DNA of 6,218 nucleotides from Candidatus Aenigmatarchaeota archaeon (lineage in GTDB: Archaea > Aenigmatarchaeota > Aenigmatarchaeia > QMZP01): assembly GCA_016202725.1 (NCBI GenBank), contig JACQOD010000074.1, forward strand, positions 1 to 6,218, in the 5' to 3' direction. The notes under the pieces were generated by a model. It was not told the DNA's origin. It did no database searches and saw nothing but the letters and a program-made list of their open reading frames with translations. Shown one piece after another: positions 1 through 5,843 of the stretch (positions within the stretch are counted from its first letter, which is position 1; each line of letters begins with the position of its first letter). The translations under genes were made by a program, and so were the position numbers.

Positions 1-3000
1 GCCGCGGCCAGCTCCGCGAGGCGGCCCTTCAGGAGGACGTGGAGGTAGGCGGCCACCGCGGCGTCCTTGCAGATGATGGCGTCGTGCTCGTTCAGGAGCA
101 CCTTCCTGCCCGAGAGCCTCGGCTCCTCGAGCGGCCTGCCCGTGAGCCGCGTTTCGATGAGCTCGGAGCGCGCCAGATTCCCGGTCTCGCCGGCGAACGA
201 GGCGATGTCCCGCTTCTCCGCCGGCACGGCCTCCATCAGCGCGAGGATGCGCTCTACTCGCTGCTCAATCTGCTTGGCGAGGCGCTTCTCTTCCAAGGAA
301 CGAGGAATCCAAATCGGAATGTCTTCGAGATATTGAGTCTTATAGCGGTAGTACCCCCCGGAAACGAAGGGGCTTACTTGTTTTATGTAGAATTCGATGA
401 GCGACGAATTGAGAACACCGAGCAAGAATTTCGGGGTTGGAATGGTGTCTTTCTGAAGATTTATCACATAACAGGTGTTTTTGAAATGGCGAACGTCTCC
501 AGCAAGGCTAAAATTGCTCTTCTTCGAGATATCCGGCGTAATTATTTTTTCCTCGCCTTCATAGACAGAATTATAACGCGGCCCGTCATACTCGTAGAGC
601 TCTTTGCCCCCTCGCTCAACACAGTATCTCTTTTCCAGAATCGCCTTAAACTTCAAGATGTGATTCAGCGCCATTGGATATTTCCTCATTTCAAGGAGCG
701 TTCCAGAAGAATCGTATGGATATACCGTGAAGTTTCCCTCCCAGAGAATTCTCCACCTTTTAATTTCTCTTCCTCCGCAGAGTGGAAAGGTTATATCCTT
801 CTCGAGGCGTTGGGCGGCAGTTTTATTGATAATAAACGCCTCATCGGCGCCGGAGGAAATCCCCTGCCGAATACCAAGGGCGATTTCAGCCAACTTCTTG
901 GACCCCATATTCATCTTTGCTATAATTCTCGATTCCTTCTTTGTTTGGAAATTCCAGCTATTCTCATTCAACGATGACCGCGGTATCCGCAAGGCTACGA
1001 CAGAGTCGTCCTCTTTTCCTTCACGTTCGGCTCTTTCTATAGAAGAGAAGATGTTCTCACTCTGTGCTTTGACAACTACATGAATAAGACCCCCTGGCTC
1101 GACTATGTTTTTAATAACGAGTATGCATGGGTAGTTTGTTGCATCTGCGAAGACTCCACTGTCACCGAAGTCTATGAACCTTTCAAGACTGTGCGAGCCT
1201 GCAATGAGCTTCCTCAGATTCCTGCCGTAATCCGATTGTGCAAATTTATTCGAAGTGATGTAGCCGAGTTTGGCTTTCGGTTTGAGGAAACGAAGACCAA
1301 GCTCGATGAAAGGAACGTAGAGATCTGTCCTCCCGAACACGGATTTATAATTTTTCTTGAGTTCGTAGATGTAGCCCTCAGGTATTTGTTTAATATTCAC
1401 GTACGGCGGGTTGCCCACGACGAGGTCGTACTTCTTGCGCTTGAGGGCGTCCACGGCGTCGCGCTCGTGCGCGTAGCTGCGGTAGCTCCCGCCGTTGTAG
1501 AGGTGGAGCTCGCGCTGCTCCTGCGGGAGCTCGAGGCTGTCGGTGCGGTAGACGCGGAAGCGGGGGATGCGGTAGCGGGGCTCGGCGGCGCAGATGCGCT
1601 GCCAGAGGTCGATGACCTGGAACAGGAGGTTCATCTCCGCGATGTGGCACGCGAAGGGGTTGATGTCGAAGCCGTGGATATGCTCCGCCACGGCCTCGAG
1701 CGCGGCCTTGGCCTCGCCCGGGCTGAGCGCGGCGACCGATGTTTTGCCGAACTTGCGGAGGAAGCGGTCCACGAGCCGGTTGGCGGCCCGGACCAGGAAC
1801 GTGCCCGAGCCGCACGCGGGGTCCAGGAGGTCGAGGCCTTCGATGTCCTTCGCAGGGACGTAGCCCACGGCGTCGAGGATGTAGTCCACCACGTCGACCG
1901 GGGTGTAGAACTCGCCGAGCTTCTTGCGCTCCTCCTTCGGGAGGAACTTCTCGTAGATGCTCCCGAGGATGTCGCGGTCCACCTGCGCGAAGCCGAACTG
2001 GTTGAGGACCCAGAGGGTGCGGTTCAGCGCCTCCTCCAGGCCGCCGTCGCCCTCGAGGTACCACTCGAGGAGGTTGTTCTTCTCGTAGAAGTGGCCGTAG
2101 ACCACGGACGCGGAGCCGTAGGCGGCCTTGACCAGCTGCGCGTAGCTGCCGGCGAGGTGGTGGAGGAGCACCTCGATGCCGCCGTTGGAGATGTTCTTCG
2201 GGAGGATGCCCTTGTCCTCGCAGATGCGGATGAAGAGGAGCTTGTTCAGGAGGACGTAGACGCTCTCCTGGCAGAAGACCTTGCGGTTCTCGTCCTCGCC
2301 CCTGCCTTCGCGGCCGGAGACGTCCCGCCACGCGCGGTAGCCCGCGAAGGCCTTGTACTTCCCGAGTTCGGCCTCGGCCTTCTCCGCCTCGCGCTGGAGG
2401 TAGTAGGCGGCGTCCTGCTTCCGGCTGCCCGAGAGCAGGGAGAGCTTCTTGCGGGCCTCCTCGAGTTCCGCGGTCTTGGAGACGTACTCCCCGTACCCGC
2501 GCTGGTGCTCGGCGAAGGCGCCGAGCGTGTAGGCATTCAGGCGCTCGATGAGGGCCTGGAGCTGGGGGATGAGAGCGGCGAAGCCCCGCTCGTCCTTGAC
2601 ATCGATCCGCGCGTAACGCTCGTTGAACTGCGTGTACTTCTTCGGGGAGCGGATCTCGAGGCGGGTGAGCTGCTCCAGGAAGAGGATGCCCTGCTGGGCA
2701 TCGGCGGCGAGGTCGGCGAAACGCTTCCCCTTGAGGGCTTGAAAGTCTATGGCCGCGCAGGATTTGCCCGAGGGGTGCTCCCAAATCCGCAGCTGAAGGC
2801 CATTGGTGAGGCCGACGTACCGCGTGGAGCCGTCGGCGTACTTGAAGGCCTGGGGAACGTGCTTCTCATCGCTCACGGGCTCGGCGGGCTTCTTGGTCTC
2901 GATGACGATGGGGCGGAAGCCGTTCTCGTCGAAAATGGTGACGTCCGTGCGCTTCTTCTCGGCTTCATACTCGCGGCCCCGATAGCCCAGGACGTCCTCC

Positions 3001-3113
3001 ACGAAGAAGCGGACGAAGCGCATCCGCATATCGTGCTCGGCGGTGGAGGCGTCGATCTCCTTCCCGAGCTTCTCGAAGGCTGAAAGCACGCGGTCTGGGA
3101 ACCCCCGCTCCAT
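1..3113 (-). CDS. Type IIG-like restriction-modification enzyme (nuclease + N6-adenine methyltransferase + target recognition), 3' end beyond window
   Basis: A single reading frame starts at the ATG complementary to 3111-3113 and stays open to the left edge, giving 1037 residues; the C-terminus is missing. N-terminal domain: D57 followed by E72-T-K74 in a 'RTDVTIF...IVIETKKP' context, the PD-(D/E)XK arrangement of HsdR-N-like nucleases. A charged helical linker lies around residues 150-270. The methyltransferase core has GEFYTP at 400-405, the SAM-binding motif I DPACGSGTF at 431-439 and the catalytic motif IV NPPY at 568-571, diagnostic of N6-adenine methylases. Residues about 739-934 resemble the TaqI/Eco57I-type recognition domain (LAEIALGIRQG, then YRYKTQYLEDIPI). 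By family knowledge such enzymes methylate host DNA and cleave unmodified DNA with one polypeptide; no separate methylase or specificity gene is visible, which fits. Residues about 572-940 are encoded by AT-richer DNA. Long antisense frames over this gene are artefacts of its GC-rich third positions. Cleavage activity is inferred; a methylase-only role is possible if the nuclease motif is degenerate. Confidence 0.93.
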   Translation of the reverse strand, partial: MERGFPDRVLSAFEKLGKEIDASTAEHDMRMRFVRFFVEDVLGYRGREYEAEKKRTDVTIFDENGFRPIVIETKKPAEPVSDEKHVPQAFKYADGSTRYVGLTNGLQLRIWEHPSGKSCAAIDFQALKGKRFADLAADAQQGILFLEQLTRLEIRSPKKYTQFNERYARIDVKDERGFAALIPQLQALIERLNAYTLGAFAEHQRGYGEYVSKTAELEEARKKLSLLSGSRKQDAAYYLQREAEKAEAELGKYKAFAGYRAWRDVSGREGRGEDENRKVFCQESVYVLLNKLLFIRICEDKGILPKNISNGGIEVLLHHLAGSYAQLVKAAYGSASVVYGHFYEKNNLLEWYLEGDGGLEEALNRTLWVLNQFGFAQVDRDILGSIYEKFLPKEERKKLGEFYTPVDVVDYILDAVGYVPAKDIEGLDLLDPACGSGTFLVRAANRLVDRFLRKFGKTSVAALSPGEAKAALEAVAEHIHGFDINPFACHIAEMNLLFQVIDLWQRICAAEPRYRIPRFRVYRTDSLELPQEQRELHLYNGGSYRSYAHERDAVDALKRKKYDLVVGNPPYVNIKQIPEGYIYELKKNYKSVFGRTDLYVPFIELGLRFLKPKAKLGYITSNKFAQSDYGRNLRKLIAGSHSLERFIDFGDSGVFADATNYPCILVIKNIVEPGGLIHVVVKAQSENIFSSIERAEREGKEDDSVVALRIPRSSLNENSWNFQTKKESRIIAKMNMGSKKLAEIALGIRQGISSGADEAFIINKTAAQRLEKDITFPLCGGREIKRWRILWEGNFTVYPYDSSGTLLEMRKYPMALNHILKFKAILEKRYCVERGGKELYEYDGPRYNSVYEGEEKIITPDISKKSNFSLAGDVRHFKNTCYVINLQKDTIPTPKFLLGVLNSSLIEFYIKQVSPFVSGGYYRYKTQYLEDIPIWIPRSLEEKRLAKQIEQRVERILALMEAVPAEKRDIASFAGETGNLARSELIETRLTGRPLEEPRLSGRKVLLNEHDAIICKDAAVAAYLHVLLKGRLAELAA
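290..1400. other. AT-richer segment inside the restriction-modification gene (putative swapped specificity module)
   Basis: Hand counts over 60-base blocks give about 43% G+C at 541-600 and at 1201-1260, against about 70% at 121-180 and 1441-1500. The segment begins just after the NPPYVN codons and ends shortly after the YLEDIPI codons, so it spans the C-terminal part of the methylase and the whole target-recognition domain. The reading frame is intact across both edges. Module replacement by recombination is an inference; the edges are approximate (within about 30 bases). Confidence 0.7.
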
Positions 3114-3133
3114 GCCACCTTCATACAGGCGGG

Positions 3134-3143
3134 CAATAAAAGG
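3134..3143 (-). promoter_or_regulatory. TATA-like box of the restriction-modification gene
   Basis: On the minus strand the sequence reads CCTTTTATTG, an A/T-rich island in GC-rich DNA. Its centre is about 26 bases upstream of the ATG at 3113, so transcription would begin at or within a few bases of the start codon. AAGGTGG just before the ATG could act as a weak ribosome-binding site if a short leader exists. Confidence 0.5.
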
Positions 3144-3158
3144 CTAGGGGACGCGCGG

Positions 3159-3171
3159 GGCCGGTACGGCC
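3159..3171. repeat. Short inverted repeat GGCCG-GTA-CGGCC
   Basis: Perfect 5-bp arms around a 3-base spacer, upstream of the TATA-like box of the restriction-modification gene. It is short and GC-only, so in this GC-rich DNA it may be chance. It could be an operator or a weak hairpin. Confidence 0.25.
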
Positions 3172-3240
3172 GATAGGGAGGAAGTCCCTGAATGCCTCTT
3201 TGGACACGGACCTGTTTGGGGTAGAGGCCTCGTGGCCAGG

Positions 3241-3257
3241 AGATAACGCTGTTATCT
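3241..3257. repeat. Palindrome AGATAAC-GCT-GTTATCT between regulator and restriction gene
   Basis: Perfect 7-bp arms with a 3-base spacer, A/T-rich in a GC-rich context. It begins 9 bases past the stop codon of the TrmB-like gene and lies about 98 bases upstream of the next TATA-like box. No U-tract follows on the minus strand, so a bacterial-type terminator is not supported. A binding site for a dimeric regulator, for example the adjacent TrmB-like protein, is plausible but inferred. Confidence 0.45.
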
Positions 3258-3266
3258 TTCCCATTC

Positions 3267-4025
3267 CTACCCCTGAGAACCAGCCGCAAGCGCCCAGAGC
3301 GCATCAAAGTACTGGCGGAAGGACAGCGACGCCTCGCTGCTCCGTATGAGGATGGCCACGGGCTCCTCCAAGAAGAGGACGATGGCCGTTTTCTCCCCGA
3401 AGAGGTTGATCTCTGCGGGGGTCGTCTGGGGGAGATAGCGGATCTCATCCAGTCGGTTGCCCACCAGTCGGAACGTCTCCCGCGTCACCGGATCGTCATT
3501 CGCCACTACCTGCAGCCGGATGCCCTTGCCCCGGCGCAGCCGGTTGATCCGCCTGAAGAAGGTCCGCATCTTCCGCACGTCGGCCCCCCGGCCGGCCCCG
3601 AAGACGCGGTCGGTCTCCCCCCGCCGGAGGGTGGCGATCATGTCCCGGTAGACGGCCTCGACGCCCTTCCATCCTTGGAAGACCTCCGCCTCGGTCCCTT
3701 GCCGCGGCGTCTTCCGCTGCTCAAGGAAGGGAATCAGGCGCTCCACGCCAGCCGCGACCGCCTCTATCCGATCCCTCCGCTCGGCGCAGTACTCCCGGAG
3801 CCGTTCAGGCGGCGTGGCGTTGTAGTGCCGCACGCCCGAGATGACTACCTGGGTTGCCAGTCCCTTCTGCAGGAGCTTGCCCATGACCTCATAGAACTTC
3901 GAAGAGGCAATGCCCGCCGCCCGCACGAGGGAGGCGTTCGTGCCTGAACGCGTTTCGAGCAGGGCGAGATAGAGCCTGATCTCTGACGGCGTTAGCCCGA
4001 CCTCGCGGAGAGCGGTCGTGTCCAT
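3267..4025 (-). CDS. TrmB-family transcriptional regulator
   Basis: 252 residues, the usual size for the family. Residues 5-70 form a winged helix-turn-helix of TrmB type: 'VGLTPSEIRLYLALLE' at 9-24, recognition helix around 38-54 (GIASSKFYEVMGKLLQKGL), and wing plus 'RHYNATPPERL' at 66-76. A helical, probably dimerising segment follows at 74-103, then a C-terminal effector/sensor part from about 113 ('EVFQGWKGVEAVYRDMI') to the end, with alternating strands and a terminal 'SFRQYFDALW' helix. TrmB proteins are archaeal (and some bacterial) DNA-binding regulators; the best-known ones respond to sugars, but many have unknown ligands. The gene is divergent from mptA and upstream of the restriction-modification gene on the same strand, so either could be its target. 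A TATA-like box about 23 bases upstream predicts a nearly leaderless mRNA. The ligand cannot be read from the sequence. Confidence 0.87.
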   Translation of the reverse strand: MDTTALREVGLTPSEIRLYLALLETRSGTNASLVRAAGIASSKFYEVMGKLLQKGLATQVVISGVRHYNATPPERLREYCAERRDRIEAVAAGVERLIPFLEQRKTPRQGTEAEVFQGWKGVEAVYRDMIATLRRGETDRVFGAGRGADVRKMRTFFRRINRLRRGKGIRLQVVANDDPVTRETFRLVGNRLDEIRYLPQTTPAEINLFGEKTAIVLFLEEPVAILIRSSEASLSFRQYFDALWALAAGSQG

Positions 4026-4044
4026 GGCTTTGCTACGGAAGACG

Positions 4045-4052
4045 CTATAAAT
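4045..4052 (-). promoter_or_regulatory. TATA box of the TrmB-like gene
   Basis: On the minus strand the sequence reads ATTTATAG, close to the archaeal TATA consensus. It is centred about 23 bases before the ATG at 4025, so the transcript should start at or next to the start codon. The inverted repeat at 4054-4071 abuts its upstream side, where the TFB-recognition element would be. Confidence 0.65.
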
Positions 4053-4053
4053 A

Positions 4054-4071
4054 CTCCCCCCTCAGGGGGAG
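4054..4071. promoter_or_regulatory. Inverted repeat CTCCCCC-CTCA-GGGGGAG between divergent promoters (candidate operator)
   Basis: Perfect 7-bp arms with a 4-base spacer. It fills the space between the minus-strand TATA box (4045-4052) and the plus-strand TATA box (4078-4085), overlapping or adjoining the TFB-recognition positions of both. A dimer bound here could block or help both promoters. The site is seen directly; binding by the divergent TrmB-like protein is an inference from position. Confidence 0.5.
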
Positions 4072-4077
4072 GCGATT

Positions 4078-4085
4078 CTTATATG
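4078..4085 (+). promoter_or_regulatory. TATA box of mptA
   Basis: CTTATATG, centred about 25-26 bases upstream of the ATG at 4107, predicts a leaderless mptA transcript. The upstream in-frame ATG at 4083 is part of this box and so is unlikely to be transcribed as a start codon. Confidence 0.6.
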
Positions 4086-4106
4086 CATTCCCTTCGACAC
4101 CTCATC

Positions 4107-5060
4107 ATGTCCCCTGACCTGGCGACTATCGCCCATCCTTCCTTCGTGGACATACCCGGCCAGCAGCCTGCAGTCAGCCTCCCTCTCCAGGCAGGATCCT
4201 GCCACCGGGACCATGACGTGGCAATCATCGATCCGTTCACCGGCAGGGAAAGGGATATGCTCTGCACCATCGAAGTTGCGTTCCCCCTCCCCGCCAGCCA
4301 GCGGGGCCTCCACATGTCGCGCATGGAGGACGCCCTCCACGAGGTGGCGACTCCCCTGTCCTTGGACGGGTATGCGAAGGCGCTCGCCGAGGCATGCGCC
4401 CGCCTGCAGGGCAGCCCGTCCTGCAGGGTGCGCGTGGAGGGAAGGCTGGAACGCACCCTCCTGACGCCAGTCAGCAAGCGACCCACCCACCAGTTCCTTC
4501 GCGTGTGGGCAGAGGCTTCTGTCGGGGAGCGCTCCGGGACCAGGATCGGCATGAGTGCCCCCTTCTTCAACGCGTGTCCCTGCGCGCAGCGGCACGCCAT
4601 GCGGGAGTTTGCGGACGCGCTCGACAAGCGCCGCCTGCCCCTGGATATCCTCGGCCTGGCCCCCCTGCAGTCCCACACGAATCGGGGGGACCTGCGCATC
4701 GAGACTGCCGGCGTCACCTTTGCCGATCTTGCCTCCATCCTCGGGGCCGCCTCCCCCTCCCCCACGGAGCTGCTGAAGGGAGAGGATGAGCACGCCCTCG
4801 TGAAGGCCGCCCAGGCGAGAGGGATGTTCGTGGAAGACATCGTGCGCGAGGCGGCGCTGCAGGCCCTCCTCCTGCTGCGGGGAAAGGTTCCCCCTGCCAC
4901 CCCACTCCTGATCGCGGCCCATGCAGAGGAGAGCGTCCACGTGCACCATCTCTTTGCGGACATCACCACGACCGTGGGGGAGTTGCAGCGGCAACTGCAG
5001 GACCGCCCAATCGACTATAACAACGTTATACTCCCTCTGCCGCCCCCCGGAACCAGGTAA
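4107..5060 (+). CDS. mptA: GTP cyclohydrolase MptA (FolE2/MptA family)
   Basis: 317 residues from the ATG at 4107, chosen because the in-frame ATG 24 bases upstream lies inside the TATA box. Family motifs appear in order: 'DIPGQQPAVSLPL' near the N-terminus, 'RGLHMSR' at 66-72 (FolE2/MptA proteins have KGxHMSR here), 'NACPCAQ' with C157 and C159, 'SHTNRG' with H190, and 'EESVHVHH' at 274-281. The CPC-to-His spacing of over 30 residues fits archaeal MptA better than bacterial FolE2, where it is about 12. The enzyme opens GTP to 7,8-dihydroneopterin 2',3'-cyclic phosphate in a metal (Fe(II) in the characterised MptA) dependent reaction, the first step of methanopterin-type pterin synthesis; in some archaea this chemistry may also feed 7-deazaguanine pathways. 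The Cys and His residues are the likely metal ligands. The motif SHTNR differs from the HNQR remembered for relatives. It is divergent from a TrmB-like regulator; no other pterin genes are in view. Confidence 0.88.
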   Translation: MSPDLATIAHPSFVDIPGQQPAVSLPLQAGSCHRDHDVAIIDPFTGRERDMLCTIEVAFPLPASQRGLHMSRMEDALHEVATPLSLDGYAKALAEACARLQGSPSCRVRVEGRLERTLLTPVSKRPTHQFLRVWAEASVGERSGTRIGMSAPFFNACPCAQRHAMREFADALDKRRLPLDILGLAPLQSHTNRGDLRIETAGVTFADLASILGAASPSPTELLKGEDEHALVKAAQARGMFVEDIVREAALQALLLLRGKVPPATPLLIAAHAEESVHVHHLFADITTTVGELQRQLQDRPIDYNNVILPLPPPGTR

Positions 5061-5097
5061 AAGCGCCCCTTTCCTCGCGGCCCGCCCCCACCGATAG

Positions 5098-5105
5098 CTT
5101 TATAT
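5098..5105 (+). promoter_or_regulatory. TATA box of the zinc-ribbon gene
   Basis: CTTTATAT in the GC-rich spacer after mptA. Start of transcription about 25 bases on (near 5126-5130) would leave a leader of about 85-90 nt before the ATG at 5216. A second A/T-rich box at 5195-5204 (AATATAAATA) is too close to the start codon to be its promoter. Confidence 0.55.
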
Positions 5106-5134
5106 CCCAGCAAACCAACCAGGGAGGGTAAAAA

Positions 5135-5162
5135 GGAGCAATCGGCCCCCAAGGGAGCAATC
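5135..5162 (+). repeat. Direct repeat GGAGCAATC (x2) in the leader of the zinc-ribbon gene
   Basis: Two identical 9-base copies at 5135-5143 and 5154-5162, 19 bases apart, in a purine-rich part of the predicted untranslated leader. Each copy contains a Shine-Dalgarno-like GGAG but no properly spaced start codon follows. They could be RNA-protein contact sites; function is unknown. Confidence 0.35.
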
Positions 5163-5204
5163 TCGGGTTTTTCGGCGGCATGGACCTTTTTGCAAATATA
5201 AATA

Positions 5205-5210
5205 GGAGTG
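5205..5210 (+). promoter_or_regulatory. Shine-Dalgarno GGAGTG deciding the start of the zinc-ribbon gene
   Basis: GGAGTG, five bases before the ATG at 5216, matches the archaeal 16S anti-Shine-Dalgarno end well. It favours ATG 5216 over the in-frame ATG at 5180, which has no such site and would add 12 residues unlike the rest of the protein. Confidence 0.65.
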
Positions 5211-5215
5211 AGAGA

Positions 5216-5410
5216 ATGACATACGGTTCGTTCGGTGGCCGAGGCGGCCCCCGAGGCGGCGGTGGCGGTGGCGGCTTTGGCGGCCCCCGACAGATGCACA
5301 AGGCAACGTGCTCGGACTGTGGCGTTGAGACGGAAGTGCCGTTCAAGCCCACCGAGGGTCGCCCTGTGTACTGCAGGGATTGCTTCCAGAAGCACAAAAC
5401 CCCCCGATAA
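5216..5410 (+). CDS. Gly/Arg-rich CxxC-x17-CxxC zinc-ribbon protein
   Basis: 64 residues. Residues 4-25 are a low-complexity RGG-like tail (GGRGGPRGGGGGGGFGGPR), typical of RNA-binding tails. Residues 32-56 form C32-x2-C35-x17-C53-x2-C56, exactly the spacing of the CxxC-x17-CxxC zinc-ribbon family that occurs in archaea and some uncultured bacteria; the ribbon core has 'VPFKPTEGRPVYC'. The basic C-terminus (KHKTPR) follows directly. The four Cys should bind one Zn ion. Role is not established; an RNA- or nucleic-acid-binding function is inferred from the RGG tail plus ribbon. Unlike the neighbouring genes it has a leader with a strong Shine-Dalgarno and direct repeats, so translational control is possible. 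A T-rich terminator follows. The start at 5180 (76 residues) is a less likely alternative. Confidence 0.88.
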   Translation: MTYGSFGGRGGPRGGGGGGGFGGPRQMHKATCSDCGVETEVPFKPTEGRPVYCRDCFQKHKTPR

Positions 5411-5430
5411 GACCCCCTGAAAGCGGGTTC

Positions 5431-5449
5431 GTTTTTTCCGTTTTCTTTT
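5431..5449 (+). terminator. T-rich archaeal-type terminator after the zinc-ribbon gene
   Basis: About 20 bases after the stop codon there are T runs of 6, 4 and 4 separated by one to three bases (GTTTTTTCCGTTTTCTTTT). No strong hairpin precedes them. Archaeal RNA polymerase terminates at such U-tracts, so this probably ends the zinc-ribbon transcript. Confidence 0.6.
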
Positions 5450-5478
5450 CATTCTCACCCCCAGCGGCAGCTTTTTCA

Positions 5479-5841
5479 ATGCGCGTTCCCACCCAGAGGA
5501 TGAGGCGCCTGTTCGTCGCCCGGTACGAGGGCGCGGACTATCCGCGGGACCTCGCGGCCCTGGCCCGCGACCTGCAGGACCTCCCGGGCCACGGCAAGAG
5601 CACCCGGGACGGCTGCTGGATCCTCACCGCCGGCTATGCCCGCAGCGCGATCTCCATAGCCCTGGACGACCAGCGCCCCCGCGCGGCGTACCTGCACGAA
5701 GTAGACGTGAGCGGCCTCATTCCCCCCGGATGCCAGGAGGCCCTGGAATCCCTCTACCGGCAGCACCGCTTCCGCATCCTCTACTCCAGCCTGCCTGCAG
5801 GCAGGACGGCAGGGGATTTAAGCCCCCCGGCCCATCAATAA
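5479..5841 (+). CDS. Unrecognised 120-aa protein
   Basis: The start at 5479 is the first ATG after the terminator; the same frame extends upstream but only through the terminator and the previous gene. An internal ATG at 5500 (residue 8, MRRLFVARYEG) is an equally possible start. Codons show the strong G/C third-position bias of real genes here. The protein is soluble, with no signal peptide, membrane segment or Cys cluster. Visible parts are a basic strand 'RRLFVARYEG', a helix 'YPRDLAALARDLQDL' (about residues 20-35), an acidic 'ALDDQ', and 'CQEALESLYRQHRFRIL' near the end; the last 20 residues are Pro/Gly-rich. I do not recognise a family. There is no clear TATA box or Shine-Dalgarno; it ends two bases before the TnpA-like gene, so the two may be functionally linked. 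A regulatory or nucleic-acid-related role would be guesswork. Confidence 0.65.
   Translation: MRVPTQRMRRLFVARYEGADYPRDLAALARDLQDLPGHGKSTRDGCWILTAGYARSAISIALDDQRPRAAYLHEVDVSGLIPPGCQEALESLYRQHRFRILYSSLPAGRTAGDLSPPAHQ
5790..5805. repeat. Perfect 16-bp palindrome CCTGCCTGCAGGCAGG
   Basis: A perfect palindrome without spacer lies in the last codons of the 120-aa gene, about 10 bases upstream of the TATA-like box of the TnpA-like gene. It may be an operator for that gene, or a hairpin of the sort recognised by HUH proteins. GC richness raises the chance background, but 16 bases without mismatch is long. Confidence 0.5.
5816..5822 (+). promoter_or_regulatory. TATA-like box of the TnpA-like gene
   Basis: ATTTAAG, an A/T island centred about 25 bases before the ATG at 5844, consistent with a leaderless transcript. 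It lies within the end of the upstream gene, so the downstream gene can probably be transcribed on its own. Confidence 0.45.
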
Positions 5842-5843
5842 GC

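Noticed and set aside
39..1083. Plus-strand frames 39-977 and 727-1083
   Set aside because: Antisense to the C-terminal part of the restriction-modification gene; no recognisable domain, no promoter, and the composition follows the opposite gene.
1390..2784. 464-codon open frame on the minus strand
   Set aside because: It is on the same strand as the restriction-modification gene but out of frame. The product is Arg/Pro/Gly-rich without domains, a by-product of GC-rich codons.
1080..3083. 667-codon open frame on the plus strand
   Set aside because: It is antisense to the restriction-modification gene. Its product is a Val/Leu/Glu/Ala-rich low-complexity string with no motif, whereas the minus-strand frame has DPACGSGTF, NPPY and other motifs.
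3194..3228. GCCTCT...AGAGGC inverted repeat with 23-base loop, considered as an RNA gene
   Set aside because: Arms of only 6 bp, no tRNA T-loop or anticodon arm, and no C/D or H/ACA box pattern was found.
4083..4106. Upstream ATG at 4083 as mptA start
   Set aside because: It lies within the TATA box; the ATG at 4107 is at the expected transcription start.
4062..4994. Two long minus-strand frames opposite mptA
   Set aside because: The plus strand encodes a protein with all MptA motifs; the minus frames have no family features.
5015..5479. Minus-strand 154- and 123-codon frames opposite the zinc-ribbon gene
   Set aside because: They overlap the exact CxxC-x17-CxxC gene and its signals; poly-Ala/Pro stretches arise from the glycine codons read in reverse.
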